Shown in pieces: positions 32,705 to 40,307 of a stretch of 40,353 nucleotides of DNA. Below the pieces are notes generated by a model. The model was not told the DNA's origin and ran no database searches. It saw only the letters and a list, made by a program, of their open reading frames with translations. Source of the DNA: CAZDET01 sp964504335. Lineage in GTDB: Bacteria > Bacteroidota > Bacteroidia > Chitinophagales > Saprospiraceae. Location of the stretch: the NCBI GenBank assembly GCA_964504335.1, contig CAZDET010000049.1:1-40353 (forward strand). Direction: 5' to 3'. A program made the position numbers and the translations under genes. Within the stretch, counting starts at the first letter, position 1. Each line of letters opens with the position of its first letter.

Positions 32705-33070
32705 ATGCAGACGCACTATCGGGAAATGATGCTGTATTACGATCCCGAATCCAGTTCGCACCGGGCTACGCTGGCGCACGCGCGCAGCATTGTTCCCCAC
32801 CTCAAAGCATTCGATTGGCGCAAGACGCCTTCGACGGGAACGAGTTGGCAGCAAATCATTGCTGCCTTGGGAAAACATCCCAAGGAATTACTCAACAAAG
32901 CACACCCCTACTACCAGGAGCACATTCGTGGTCGGGAATTCGATGACGAATCCTGGATCAAGGTGCTGCAGTTCAACCCGGGGATGCTGAGAGGCCCAAT
33001 CGCTATTCGTGGAAAACGTGCCGTATTATGTGCCACGCCCACCGATATTTACCGACTGCGGGTACTGTAA
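32705..33070 (+). CDS. ArsC/Spx-like thioredoxin-fold protein without the usual active Cys
   Basis: A 121-residue protein resembling the arsenate reductase (ArsC)/Spx family. The N-terminal strand and loop MMLYYDPESSSHRATLAHAR matches the family pattern with CxxS-type residues, but the redox Cys of ArsC is replaced by Ser in ESSS. The C-terminal FNPGMLRGPIAIRGKRAVLC follows the ArsC RPI-region pattern. With no Cys at the active site it is unlikely to reduce arsenate by the usual route; Spx-like protein binding is an alternative. I start at ATG 32705 since the TTG nine codons earlier is less likely and would nearly abut the candidate promoter. Confidence 0.75.
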   Translation: MQTHYREMMLYYDPESSSHRATLAHARSIVPHLKAFDWRKTPSTGTSWQQIIAALGKHPKELLNKAHPYYQEHIRGREFDDESWIKVLQFNPGMLRGPIAIRGKRAVLCATPTDIYRLRVL

Positions 33071-33190
33071 CCCATCTTTTGACCTATCGCGAAAAAAAAC
33101 AGGTATTGACCCGAGGTCCGATTGCGGGCTTCGGGTCAATTTCGTCCGGTTATTTTCTGTATTTTCGCTCCTCGAATAACGCAAAGCCAC

Positions 33191-33559
33191 ATGTCGTACG
33201 AAGTAACCGGAAAGCTGCACAAGAAATTCGAGACCGAGAGTAAAACCCAAACCTTCCAGGCCCGCGAGTTTGTCATCGAAGTCGAAGACGGAAGCTACCC
33301 CCAATTCATCAAGTTTCAACTGGTACAAGATCGCTGCTCCCTGATCGATGATTACGAAGAGGGGCATATGATTAAAGTCCACTTCGATCTTCGCGGACGC
33401 GAGTGGAACGGTAAGTACTTCACCAACTTAAACGCCTGGCGGCTCGAACAGCCGGAATCGGCACCTGCTCCTGCCGCCCCACCCCCCGGCGACGACAGTT
33501 CTTTCCCCACCGCCTCGGATGAACCTACCCTCGAAGCCGACGACGACCTACCGTTTTAA
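33191..33559 (+). CDS. DUF3127 protein with SSB-like acidic C-terminal tip
   Basis: A 122-residue protein of the Bacteroidota DUF3127 family (MSYEVTGKLHKKFETESKTQ, EFVIEVEDGSYPQFIKFQLV, GHMIKVHFDLRGREW, YFTNLNAWRLEQ), predicted to adopt an OB-like fold. A Pro/Ala-rich linker leads to an acidic end, EADDDLPF. This is nearly the same as the DDDIPF tip by which single-stranded DNA-binding protein recruits repair and replication enzymes. I infer a DNA-metabolism role: ssDNA binding or competition for SSB partners. The start ATG 33191 matches family N-termini; the longer frame from 33122 does not. A TATTTTCG -7-like box at 33160-33167 precedes it. Confidence 0.88.
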   Translation: MSYEVTGKLHKKFETESKTQTFQAREFVIEVEDGSYPQFIKFQLVQDRCSLIDDYEEGHMIKVHFDLRGREWNGKYFTNLNAWRLEQPESAPAPAAPPPGDDSSFPTASDEPTLEADDDLPF

Positions 33560-33589
33560 GTTTATACAATGTGACACGCGGAACGGTGG

Positions 33590-33622
33590 CAAAGTCCAAA
33601 GTACCAAAAGACCAGAGCGCCA
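33590..33622. repeat. Intergenic word repeat (CCAAAGTACC type)
   Basis: AAAGTCCAAAGTACCAAAAG then ACCAGAGCGCCAAC: a partial copy of the tract at 32556-32584, behind the DUF3127 gene. The rest of the 175-bp gap to 33735 shows nothing further. Confidence 0.7.
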
Positions 33623-33734
33623 ACAAACCGTTCCTCATCCAGGATGTCACAATTTGCCCCAAATGAGCTACCGTTCCCTGCAATAAGCGGGAACGATCGG
33701 GGCGTTTATACAACCGAACTGAACAACACCCACC

Positions 33735-34277
33735 ATGCGCAGCGCGCTCATCGTAGTGGCAATATGTAGTACGTCGCTACTCTTCGGACAACGAATTACG
33801 GGGCTGAGCACCGTTTATTCGGACCATTTCGGGGAGTGGACCATCTACACCGAAGACGAGGAGGTGGTCGGCGAATTGCGGCTACAGTGGCCGACACCCG
33901 ATCGCTGGGGTGCCTGGAACTACCGCATCGGCGATCAGAGCGGTACCATCCGGCTGAAGTGGCCCAACCGAAACGATGAATGGGAAGTGCGCGGCGGCGG
34001 CGCCCTGGCAAGTGCCCGGGCCCTCCTCCAGCAAGACCCGCGCGAATGGCAACTGGCCGGTACGCTGTATCCGGCGCGCTGGCGCAGTGTGTACGGTAAT
34101 CAATTCGAAGAATGGCAGCTCACCGATGAGCGCCACGGTTACTTCGGCATGTATACGACCTTCGAAGGGGACCCCCGCGAATGGACCGTCCTCGACGAAA
34201 GTTCGGACAGCGTTGCGCTGGCCGATAAAATGCTACTCATACTCCTCACGCTTTATCACGCTACCCCCAAACTGTAG
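33735..34277 (+). CDS. Secreted protein with repeated xxEWxh units
   Basis: A 180-residue protein with a signal peptide (ALIVVAICSTSLLFGQ). The mature part is built of at least five short units centred on Glu-Trp: FGEWTIYTED, NDEWEVRGGG, PREWQLAGTL, FEEWQLTDER and PREWTVLDES, with related W-centred strands between them (GAWNYRIGDQ). Spacing is 20-40 residues. This looks like a small repetitive beta structure. No family recognised. It is followed after 57 bp by the gene at 34335 on the same strand. Trp content is strikingly high. Confidence 0.72.
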   Translation: MRSALIVVAICSTSLLFGQRITGLSTVYSDHFGEWTIYTEDEEVVGELRLQWPTPDRWGAWNYRIGDQSGTIRLKWPNRNDEWEVRGGGALASARALLQQDPREWQLAGTLYPARWRSVYGNQFEEWQLTDERHGYFGMYTTFEGDPREWTVLDESSDSVALADKMLLILLTLYHATPKL

Positions 34278-34334
34278 AACGCCCCCCTCTGCAAGCATCC
34301 TCGCCATTGATTCATCCCTCTAAACGGACCTTGC

Positions 34335-34628
34335 ATGCAAACGATTCTGGAAAAAGAGGTACGCATCCTCGATCAGGAATTACAAGAACTACTTGGCGAG
34401 CAGTTTGACTTTCTCCACGCATTCGCGTCGAGTCTGTTGCATTGCTCTTGTTGTGGCGGGACACCAAGCCTCCATCCTTCACGGCTGTTTATCAACGGGC
34501 TCGGCGACATTATTCTCTACAATCGCTGCCAACAGTGTCAGTTTCCAATGACGTCCTACCTCGAAATGAGCTACGATCCCGAGTTGCAGGAGGTAATTGT
34601 GCACTATTGGATGGGGAAGTTGAATTAA
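34335..34628 (+). CDS. Small Cys-rich protein, putative zinc ribbon
   Basis: A 97-residue protein with a helical N-terminus (ILEKEVRILDQELQELLG) and two cysteine clusters, CSCCGG (about residue 37) and CQQC (about 65), separated by 25 residues. This spacing fits a small treble-clef or zinc-ribbon fold. No signal peptide. Lies 36 bp before the NRAMP gene. Function unknown. Confidence 0.7.
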   Translation: MQTILEKEVRILDQELQELLGEQFDFLHAFASSLLHCSCCGGTPSLHPSRLFINGLGDIILYNRCQQCQFPMTSYLEMSYDPELQEVIVHYWMGKLN

Positions 34629-34664
34629 GGCCGATTTCCCCTATATTCCCTCCTAAAAGGACGA

Positions 34665-35963
34665 ATGACGAAACTGGCGGCGCGCCTGCGATCTACGTTG
34701 ATTTGGTCGGTTATTGCCGCCGCTTTTATTGGCCCCGGAACGGTTACCACCGCCGCTAAGGCGGGAACGCAATTCGGGCTGTCACTACTTTGGACCCTTC
34801 TTTTTTCGCTGGCTGCCACCTTCTATTTACAGGAGGTGGCGGCACGGCTCACAATTGGCAGTGGGCGCAACCTCGGGCAAATCATTGCCACCCGCTACCG
34901 GCGCGGAGGCGGTGGCTACGCCCGATTGTTGTTTGGCGCCATCCTGTTGGGCTGCGTTGCTTACCAGGCTGGGAATCTGCTCGGGGCGCTCTCGGGCATC
35001 TTGCTCGTGTTACCGCTCGGCCGCATTTGGCTGCTGGTGATCGGACTGCTCGCCTTTGCGTTGCTTTGGATGGGCAATTTACCCGCCATTGGTCGGGTAC
35101 TGGCATTGGTCGTAGCGGCAATGGGAATTACTTTCCTGGCAGCGGCCCTCCAGGCCGAAACGCAGACCGCCGATTGGGTATCGGGGTTGGCGCCGGTGAT
35201 TACCGATGAATCAGCCCTGCTGGTGATTGGCTTAATCGGCACGACCATCGTGCCCTACAACCTCTTTTTGGCCACCGGGCTCAGCCGCGGCCAGACGGTT
35301 GCCGAAATGCGCTGGGGCCTGGGGGCTTCGGTGATCATAGGAGGGATTATCACGCTCAGTATTTTACTGACCGGCTTTCAGTTGGAGGCCCCCTTTTCCT
35401 TCGAAGCCCTGGCAACCCGGTTGGGAGAAACAGTGGGTAATTCTGGTCCGTGGCTGCTGGCCATCGGGTTGTTTGCGGCGGGCTTTACCTCTGCCACCAC
35501 CGCCCCGCTGGCGGCCGCCGTAACCGGGCAAACTTTGTTTAGCGATCTATCTGCCGAATGGCAAGCGGGCGGCTGGGCCTATCGCGCTACCTGGATCGCC
35601 GTACTGCTATCCGGTATGGCCTTTGGGGTACTCGATATCCAACCCATCCCGGCCATTATTGCCGCGCAGGCGGTCAATGGATTGATTCTTCCGCTCGTGG
35701 CCATTTTCCTGTTATTAGCCATCAACGACCGCCGGCTGTTGGGCCGTTCCACGCGGAACAGTCCGTTGCAGAATGCCATTGGGCTTTTAGTGGTCGGGAT
35801 CACGGTATTCCTCGGCCTGCACAATTTGTGGCTCGCCGCCGATAAGGTGTTCCCGATTTCGGTGGAGCTACCCACGCGCCTCTACATCAACGCGGGGCTA
35901 GCCATGCTGCTTCTAGCCGTAATTAGCACGCAAGTGTTCCGGCCAGCGCTTACCGAATCTTGA
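34665..35963 (+). CDS. Divergent NRAMP-family metal transporter
   Basis: A 432-residue integral membrane protein with 11 or so helices and the NRAMP family layout. The TM1 start FIGPGTVTTAAKAG (residues 21-34) keeps GPG, but where classical MntH/Nramp has the metal-binding DPGN it has KAGT. The TM6 motif, classically MPH, is VPY (residues 196-198, in GTTIVPYNLFLATG). The canonical Asp, Asn, Met and His around the Mn/Fe site are therefore all missing. Substrate is probably not Mn2+/Fe2+ by the usual mechanism; related divergent NRAMP groups transport other ions such as Mg2+. Its 3' end overlaps the convergent FG-GAP gene by 14 bp. Confidence 0.85.
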   Translation: MTKLAARLRSTLIWSVIAAAFIGPGTVTTAAKAGTQFGLSLLWTLLFSLAATFYLQEVAARLTIGSGRNLGQIIATRYRRGGGGYARLLFGAILLGCVAYQAGNLLGALSGILLVLPLGRIWLLVIGLLAFALLWMGNLPAIGRVLALVVAAMGITFLAAALQAETQTADWVSGLAPVITDESALLVIGLIGTTIVPYNLFLATGLSRGQTVAEMRWGLGASVIIGGIITLSILLTGFQLEAPFSFEALATRLGETVGNSGPWLLAIGLFAAGFTSATTAPLAAAVTGQTLFSDLSAEWQAGGWAYRATWIAVLLSGMAFGVLDIQPIPAIIAAQAVNGLILPLVAIFLLLAINDRRLLGRSTRNSPLQNAIGLLVVGITVFLGLHNLWLAADKVFPISVELPTRLYINAGLAMLLLAVISTQVFRPALTES

Positions 35964-37383
35964 AAAACGGTCGGCTGGTGGTACCAATAGCGCTTTCTAC
36001 CTGCACCCAATACGCTCCGGCGGGAAGTTGTCGGACTGAAATATAAGGTGTGATTCCGATGGGCTGATTAGGTACCACAACGCGTCCTTGTGCATCCACA
36101 ACGCGCAAGCGAGCCTGTGCCGGGAACGCAAGATTGCCCCATTCCAGATACAGATAATCCCGGGTGATGGTAGGATACAGTTGAAAGGCGCTCTCCGCTT
36201 CGGGATCTTCCAGCGCCGTGACTGGATTGGCCTCGTTTTCGACATACAGAAAGATCGTAATCGGAAGTTGCGTAGACGGATCGAGTGCCGTTTCCCCGAG
36301 GGCAAACAAGTCGGGGTCGCCATCCCAATCAATGTCGGCTAATTCCGGTACGCTGAAGCCCGAACTGATCGGGCCGAAGTTCAGCACGCCCGTTTGCCCG
36401 GAGGCAAATGCGGGGGCCGTTGCCGTACCGGTGTTTTCCAAATATTCGATTTCCAGAGGAGGGGAGAATCGATTATCTCCCGCAATCACCAAATCGAGAT
36501 CGCCGTCGACGTCGAGATCCGCGAAGTCAAAAAACGGTTGTTCGACCAAAGTGGAAATGCCAAACGGATTGAAGACCGGGGCTGCAAAACTTGGGGCCGT
36601 GGCCGTGCCCGTATTTTCGAGAAAAATGACCTGGTCCCTCGTCCCATCGAGGAAATAGGCATTGGTAAACAAGTCGAAATCGCCGTCGCCATCGATATCG
36701 ACGAAGGTGGGGTCGGTCGAATCGGTGGCTCCGACATCAATACCGAAGGGGTCGAGGACCGCATTCGCCAGTTGGGGCGGCCCGGGCTGGGTTTGTTCGT
36801 TTTCGAAGAAGAGTACGGGGGCGTTGTACTCATTGAGTAGGGTGCCTACAAATAAATCGAGGTCGCCGTCGTCGTCGATGTCGACCCACTCTGGAGATAG
36901 TAATTCGGTGCTGGCTTCATCGAAGCCATCCAGCTCGACGAGGAGTAGGCTATCGCCAAAGAGGGGGATCGAGTCGTTGCCCTCATTGAACGTAACGCCT
37001 ATAATGCCCCGATCGACTTCTTCTTCGTCACCGGGGGTACTGATGAGGTCGAGGTCGCCGTCCTGATCGTAGTCGTAAAAAGTGTAAAAAGGCGAGAGCA
37101 CTCCCAGGCGGCTTAGCCCGAGGGTATCGACGGCGCTTTCACCGAGCTGCAGCGACTGTCCGTTGCTGAGAAACGGCAGGCTGGAGATACCGGCGGCCAG
37201 GAGGATGCGCTGTGCCCGCCTCCGGAGGTGGCGCCCCGAAATCCGGATGCGCAGGCGCTGCCAGAGGTGTTGCAGGTGGAGTGTCAACCTCCGACGGTGA
37301 TCGGGGCGACCGGTGCGCAGCAGTTGTCGGATTAGCTGATCGAAGCGCTTCAACAAGACGGAAAGGGGGGGCGAGTGGTACAT
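35950..37383 (-). CDS. FG-GAP/VCBS repeat protein with type IX secretion sorting domain
   Basis: A 477-residue secreted protein. It starts with an unusually long Arg-rich leader (about 65 residues, RHLRRRAQRI) before a hydrophobic signal core (LLAAGISSLPFLSNGQ). Then come five or more calcium-binding repeats: YDYDQDGDLDL, VDIDDDGDLDLF, VDIDGDGDFDLF, ADLDVDGDLDLV and ADIDWDGDPDLF. The C-terminal 80 residues form a T9SS type A sorting domain (QLYPTITRDYLYLEW, LRVVDAQGRVV, LPAGAYWVQVE). It would be exported across the outer membrane and attached at the surface or released. Start ATG 37383; the frame extends to 37599 but that part overlaps the promoter zone behind aat. It follows aat by 91 bp on the same strand. 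Confidence 0.88.
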   Translation of the reverse strand: MYHSPPLSVLLKRFDQLIRQLLRTGRPDHRRRLTLHLQHLWQRLRIRISGRHLRRRAQRILLAAGISSLPFLSNGQSLQLGESAVDTLGLSRLGVLSPFYTFYDYDQDGDLDLISTPGDEEEVDRGIIGVTFNEGNDSIPLFGDSLLLVELDGFDEASTELLSPEWVDIDDDGDLDLFVGTLLNEYNAPVLFFENEQTQPGPPQLANAVLDPFGIDVGATDSTDPTFVDIDGDGDFDLFTNAYFLDGTRDQVIFLENTGTATAPSFAAPVFNPFGISTLVEQPFFDFADLDVDGDLDLVIAGDNRFSPPLEIEYLENTGTATAPAFASGQTGVLNFGPISSGFSVPELADIDWDGDPDLFALGETALDPSTQLPITIFLYVENEANPVTALEDPEAESAFQLYPTITRDYLYLEWGNLAFPAQARLRVVDAQGRVVVPNQPIGITPYISVRQLPAGAYWVQVESAIGTTSRPFFKIR

Positions 37384-37474
37384 CGGTCTAGGTAGATAGT
37401 TTGCAATATTAGGGTAACCGCCTAAAGATAATGGGAGTGCCGCCGATGTTCCAAACGGAAAAAGACCGAAAACG

Positions 37475-38182
37475 TCAGTCTGGCCAGTATACGGGCGACC
37501 ATTGCCTCCAGGAGCCGCGATCGGTAGCTTCCTCCGGGATGGGTTCCAGTGCCTCCAGAAAGTCAGAGCGCTTGATCGAAGTAGCACCCAGACTGGCAAG
37601 GTGATTGGTTTCTTGCTGGCAGTCGATGAGGCGGTATTGTCGGGCCTTCAGCGTCCGCACCAGCGTAATAAATCCAAACTTCGAGGCATTGGGGGCGTGG
37701 GCAAACATGCTTTCGCCGAAAAATACCCGCCCTAATGCCAGGCCGTACAGCCCCCCCACGAGGTTGGTGCCCTGCCAAACTTCCACAGAGTGCACAATAC
37801 CCAACTCGTGGAGCTGGATGTAAGCCAGGCGCATAGCTTCGGTGATCCAGGTGCCGAACTGACCGGGGCGGCTCGTTTTCTGGCACGCGTTGATCACCTG
37901 CTCGAAGGCGTGATCGAAAGTAACCGTATACTTCTGTTGATTGAAGTAGGGGCGCATGCTCTTTTGCACCTTTAAGTCGTCGGGGAACAACACAAAACGA
38001 GGATCGGGCGACCACCAGAGAATGGGGTCCGGATCGCTGTACCAGGGGAAAATACCGTGCTGATAGGCCAAGACGAGACGTTGGGGGCTTAGATCGCCGC
38101 CCACGGCGAGGATGCCCTCGGGGCTGGCCTGCTCGGGGTGAGGAAACGCAATCGTATGTTCATCAAGCCAGTATACGGGCAT
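37475..38182 (-). CDS. aat: Leucyl/phenylalanyl-tRNA-protein transferase Aat
   Basis: Aat adds Leu or Phe from charged tRNA to proteins with N-terminal Arg or Lys, creating N-degrons for ClpAP/ClpS. The 235-residue protein has FPHPEQASPEGILAVGGDLS, the GIFPWYSDPDPILWWSPDPR block, AYIQLHELGIVHSVEVWQG, LVGGLYGLALGRVFFGESMF and CQQETNHLASLGA, all diagnostic. Its ATG overlaps the clpS stop (TAATG sharing one A), which implies translational coupling. A 14-bp direct repeat (GCCAGTATACGGGC) encodes both its N-terminal PVYW and its C-terminal PVYW and so sits at both ends of the gene. Confidence 0.97.
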   Translation of the reverse strand: MPVYWLDEHTIAFPHPEQASPEGILAVGGDLSPQRLVLAYQHGIFPWYSDPDPILWWSPDPRFVLFPDDLKVQKSMRPYFNQQKYTVTFDHAFEQVINACQKTSRPGQFGTWITEAMRLAYIQLHELGIVHSVEVWQGTNLVGGLYGLALGRVFFGESMFAHAPNASKFGFITLVRTLKARQYRLIDCQQETNHLASLGATSIKRSDFLEALEPIPEEATDRGSWRQWSPVYWPD

Positions 38183-38484
38183 TAATCCCCCTCCTCAATA
38201 ACTGCCGAAAGGCCACGATCGATCAAGGCGTCCTTCTTGGGGCGAAGTTCGCGCTTTGTAGCCGTTTTCACGGTGGCCTTGCCTTTGAAGTGAATCATCA
38301 GGCTGAGTTGTTCTGCCTGTTCAGAGGTATGGTTGAGCACCTCGACGAAGCATTGGATAACCCAGTCGAAGGTATTATGATCATCGTTGTATACAATGAG
38401 GTGCGCCGGATGGCCCGCATCCACATCCGATTCGTCTTCTACCAATACTTCTTCTAATTCCTCCACCTGGCTTGCGTAGACCAT
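38182..38484 (-). CDS. clpS: ATP-dependent Clp protease adaptor ClpS
   Basis: ClpS recognises N-end-rule substrates and hands them to a Clp ATPase. The 100-residue protein has the acidic flexible N-terminus and the core LIVYNDDHNTFDWVIQCFVE, with the substrate-binding NDD...T-F-D-W residues. MIHFKGKATVKTATKRELRP follows, covering the conserved H-x-x-G-x-x element. It is coupled to aat by a one-base stop/start overlap: adaptor and degron-making enzyme are made together. The upstream gene is the redoxin-like protein, 31 bp away. Confidence 0.95.
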   Translation of the reverse strand: MVYASQVEELEEVLVEDESDVDAGHPAHLIVYNDDHNTFDWVIQCFVEVLNHTSEQAEQLSLMIHFKGKATVKTATKRELRPKKDALIDRGLSAVIEEGD

Positions 38485-38515
38485 ATCACGGATTGTTTTA
38501 CCTTTTCCCTAACTA

Positions 38516-38989
38516 TTACAGCTCTGCTAAAGTTTCTCCAATTTGTACAAAATTAGGCAAATCGGAAGGGCTATCCAAAACTTCCAGATGGCGGATGACA
38601 AGGTGGGGATCAATCAGTATGGCGGCCTTTTTTGTCACTCCCATCAGATCCATGGGAAAGGTCTCATACAGGACGCCGTACTGGCGCGAAACCACGCGGT
38701 TAAAATCGGAAAGAAGCGGAAAGTACAATTGCAGCATCGCTTTGTAGCGGCCCAGGCAATAGGGGGCATCCACGGAAATACCCAAGAGCTGTATGTCCGG
38801 ATGGTATTGGGTAAAATCGATCGTCTGGATCGCCTCGAAAAAGGCCGTTGTTTCGTCCATAAAGGAAAGCGGATAAAACAATAGCAAGACGGGCTTTCCC
38901 GAATAAGCATGCAGCGAAACCGGTTCGAGCTGATCCGAATACAATGAAAATTTCGGTGCTTTGTCCCCTTTTCGCAGCATAGTTCCCAT
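38516..38989 (-). CDS. Peroxiredoxin-like (AhpC/TSA) protein lacking the peroxidatic Cys
   Basis: A 157-residue thioredoxin-fold protein of the AhpC/TSA or BCP type: LRKGDKAPKFSLYSDQ at the start, VLLLFYPLSFMDETTAFFEA at residues 34-53, LLGISVDAP, FPLLSDFNRVVSRQYGV, and KKAAILIDPHLVIRH. In active peroxiredoxins a Cys follows FYPxDFTxV; here the aligned residue is Thr47 (FMDETT). The only Cys is in APYCLGRY. It is therefore unlikely to be a peroxidase. It heads an apparent operon with clpS and aat, so a structural or adaptor role near N-degron turnover is possible. ATG 38980 is an alternative start. Confidence 0.82.
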   Translation of the reverse strand: MGTMLRKGDKAPKFSLYSDQLEPVSLHAYSGKPVLLLFYPLSFMDETTAFFEAIQTIDFTQYHPDIQLLGISVDAPYCLGRYKAMLQLYFPLLSDFNRVVSRQYGVLYETFPMDLMGVTKKAAILIDPHLVIRHLEVLDSPSDLPNFVQIGETLAEL

Positions 38990-39059
38990 TTTTAAACAGC
39001 CTAATATACGGGGGTTCGGCTACCAATCGGATGTCTGCTCCAATTAAGTACTAGAATCA

Positions 39060-39941
39060 ATGACTGCAGCAGAGCGACGCGCGTATCTGGAATTACACCT
39101 GGCGGTTTTTCTGTTCGGATTTACCGCCATATTAGGTGATCTCATTCAGCTGACTGCGCTGGTGCTCGTGTGGTGGCGGGTGTTGCTCACCTCGATTAGT
39201 TTGGTCGCGTTTGTGCGGCTGGGGCAACTCGTGCGCGACCTGGGCTGGCTACGCCTGATTCGGCTCGCGGGAATCGGAGTGTTGGTGGCGGTCCACTGGC
39301 TCTGTTTTTACGGAGCAATCAAACTGGCGAATGCCTCCGTAGCCCTTATCTGTATGGCTACGACTTCTTTTTTCACGAGTCTGCTGGAGCCGATTTTGTT
39401 GCGCCGCCCCTTTCGGCGAATCGAGATCGTGCTCGGTCTGATGATCATCCCCGGGATGGTATTGATTGTTCAAAGTACCGACCCGACAATGAATGTAGGG
39501 CTGCTCGTTGGCTTGGCCGCGGCCTTGCTGGCTGCCCTGTTTGCTACCCTCAACAAGCGCTATATCCAAGACAGCAGCCCGCTGCGCATCACCTTTATTG
39601 AGCTGGGGAGTGCGTGGTTGTTTTTGAGCATACTCCTCCCTTTTTTCTGGAAAGGAGAGGACTTCGTTTTTTGGCCGACCCCTATTGACTGGTGGTATTT
39701 GTTGGTATTGGTACTTTTTTGCACTTCCCTGGCGTACATTCTTAGTCTGCGGGCCCTGCGGCATCTGTCGGCATTTGCTGCCAATCTTACTGTTAACCTC
39801 GAGCCGGTCTACGGAATTTTCATGGCGTGGATGTTACTCAACGACCACCGGGAAGTCAGTCCCGCCTTTTATACAGGAGTACTGGTGATATTGGTAGCCG
39901 TATTTAGCTATCCCCTGTATAATCGCCTGCGGCATACCTGA
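39060..39941 (+). CDS. EamA-family (DMT superfamily) transporter
   Basis: A 293-residue membrane protein with ten predicted helices arranged as two EamA repeats. The first repeat runs from HLAVFLFGFTAILGDLIQLT to about 140 and includes GVLVAVHWLCFYGAIKLANA then SVALICMATTSFFTSLLEPI, a typical family signature. The second ends with HLSAFAANLTVNLEPVYGIF and VSPAFYTGVLVILVAVFSYP. It should export or import a small metabolite; the substrate cannot be read. It is divergent from the redoxin-like gene with 70 bp between. The sequence after its stop carries promoters that read away from it. Confidence 0.92.
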   Translation: MTAAERRAYLELHLAVFLFGFTAILGDLIQLTALVLVWWRVLLTSISLVAFVRLGQLVRDLGWLRLIRLAGIGVLVAVHWLCFYGAIKLANASVALICMATTSFFTSLLEPILLRRPFRRIEIVLGLMIIPGMVLIVQSTDPTMNVGLLVGLAAALLAALFATLNKRYIQDSSPLRITFIELGSAWLFLSILLPFFWKGEDFVFWPTPIDWWYLLVLVLFCTSLAYILSLRALRHLSAFAANLTVNLEPVYGIFMAWMLLNDHREVSPAFYTGVLVILVAVFSYPLYNRLRHT

Positions 39942-39999
39942 TTCCGTCTTTTTTGGATAAGCCCCAACACTTTTTGCCACGAAAAATAGAAACAAACAC

Positions 40000-40030
40000 T
40001 TGTGTACTTTCCTGACAGTTTGTATCTTTG
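40000..40030 (+). promoter_or_regulatory. Promoter P1, TTG-N20-TATCTTTG
   Basis: TTG at 40000-40002, a 20-base spacer, and a perfect -7 box TATCTTTG at 40023-40030. No coding frame follows within the window, so it seems to serve a gene or RNA beyond 40353. Confidence 0.75.
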
Positions 40031-40276
40031 CTATCCGGCAGTTAGGCAACACACTGTTCAGACCGCGTCAATATCTGGCGCACCTTTCTATTAAGTTAGT
40101 GCTGTTTCGATTAATACCTTGACGAGTGGATGCATCTCGTCAGCCGTGGATTCGACGCGAAGTTATGCTTGACCTCTAGGGGGTGCAAAACTTTCTGAAA
40201 TTTTTGAAAGCTGCGTAGCTTGGTCTGGCCTGCCGGGAAGTGAAGATTGAGACGAGGAGTTTTTTTTTGATAATCC

Positions 40277-40307
40277 TTTGCAAAGAAGTTTTGTTAGTGT
40301 ATCTTTG
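40277..40307 (+). promoter_or_regulatory. Promoter P2, TTTG-N19-TATCTTTG
   Basis: A perfect consensus: TTTG 40277-40280, 19-base spacer, TATCTTTG 40300-40307, with a T run just upstream (40261-40268) as in strong promoters. It is the best promoter in the window and the second in tandem, as is common before rRNA operons. Confidence 0.85.
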
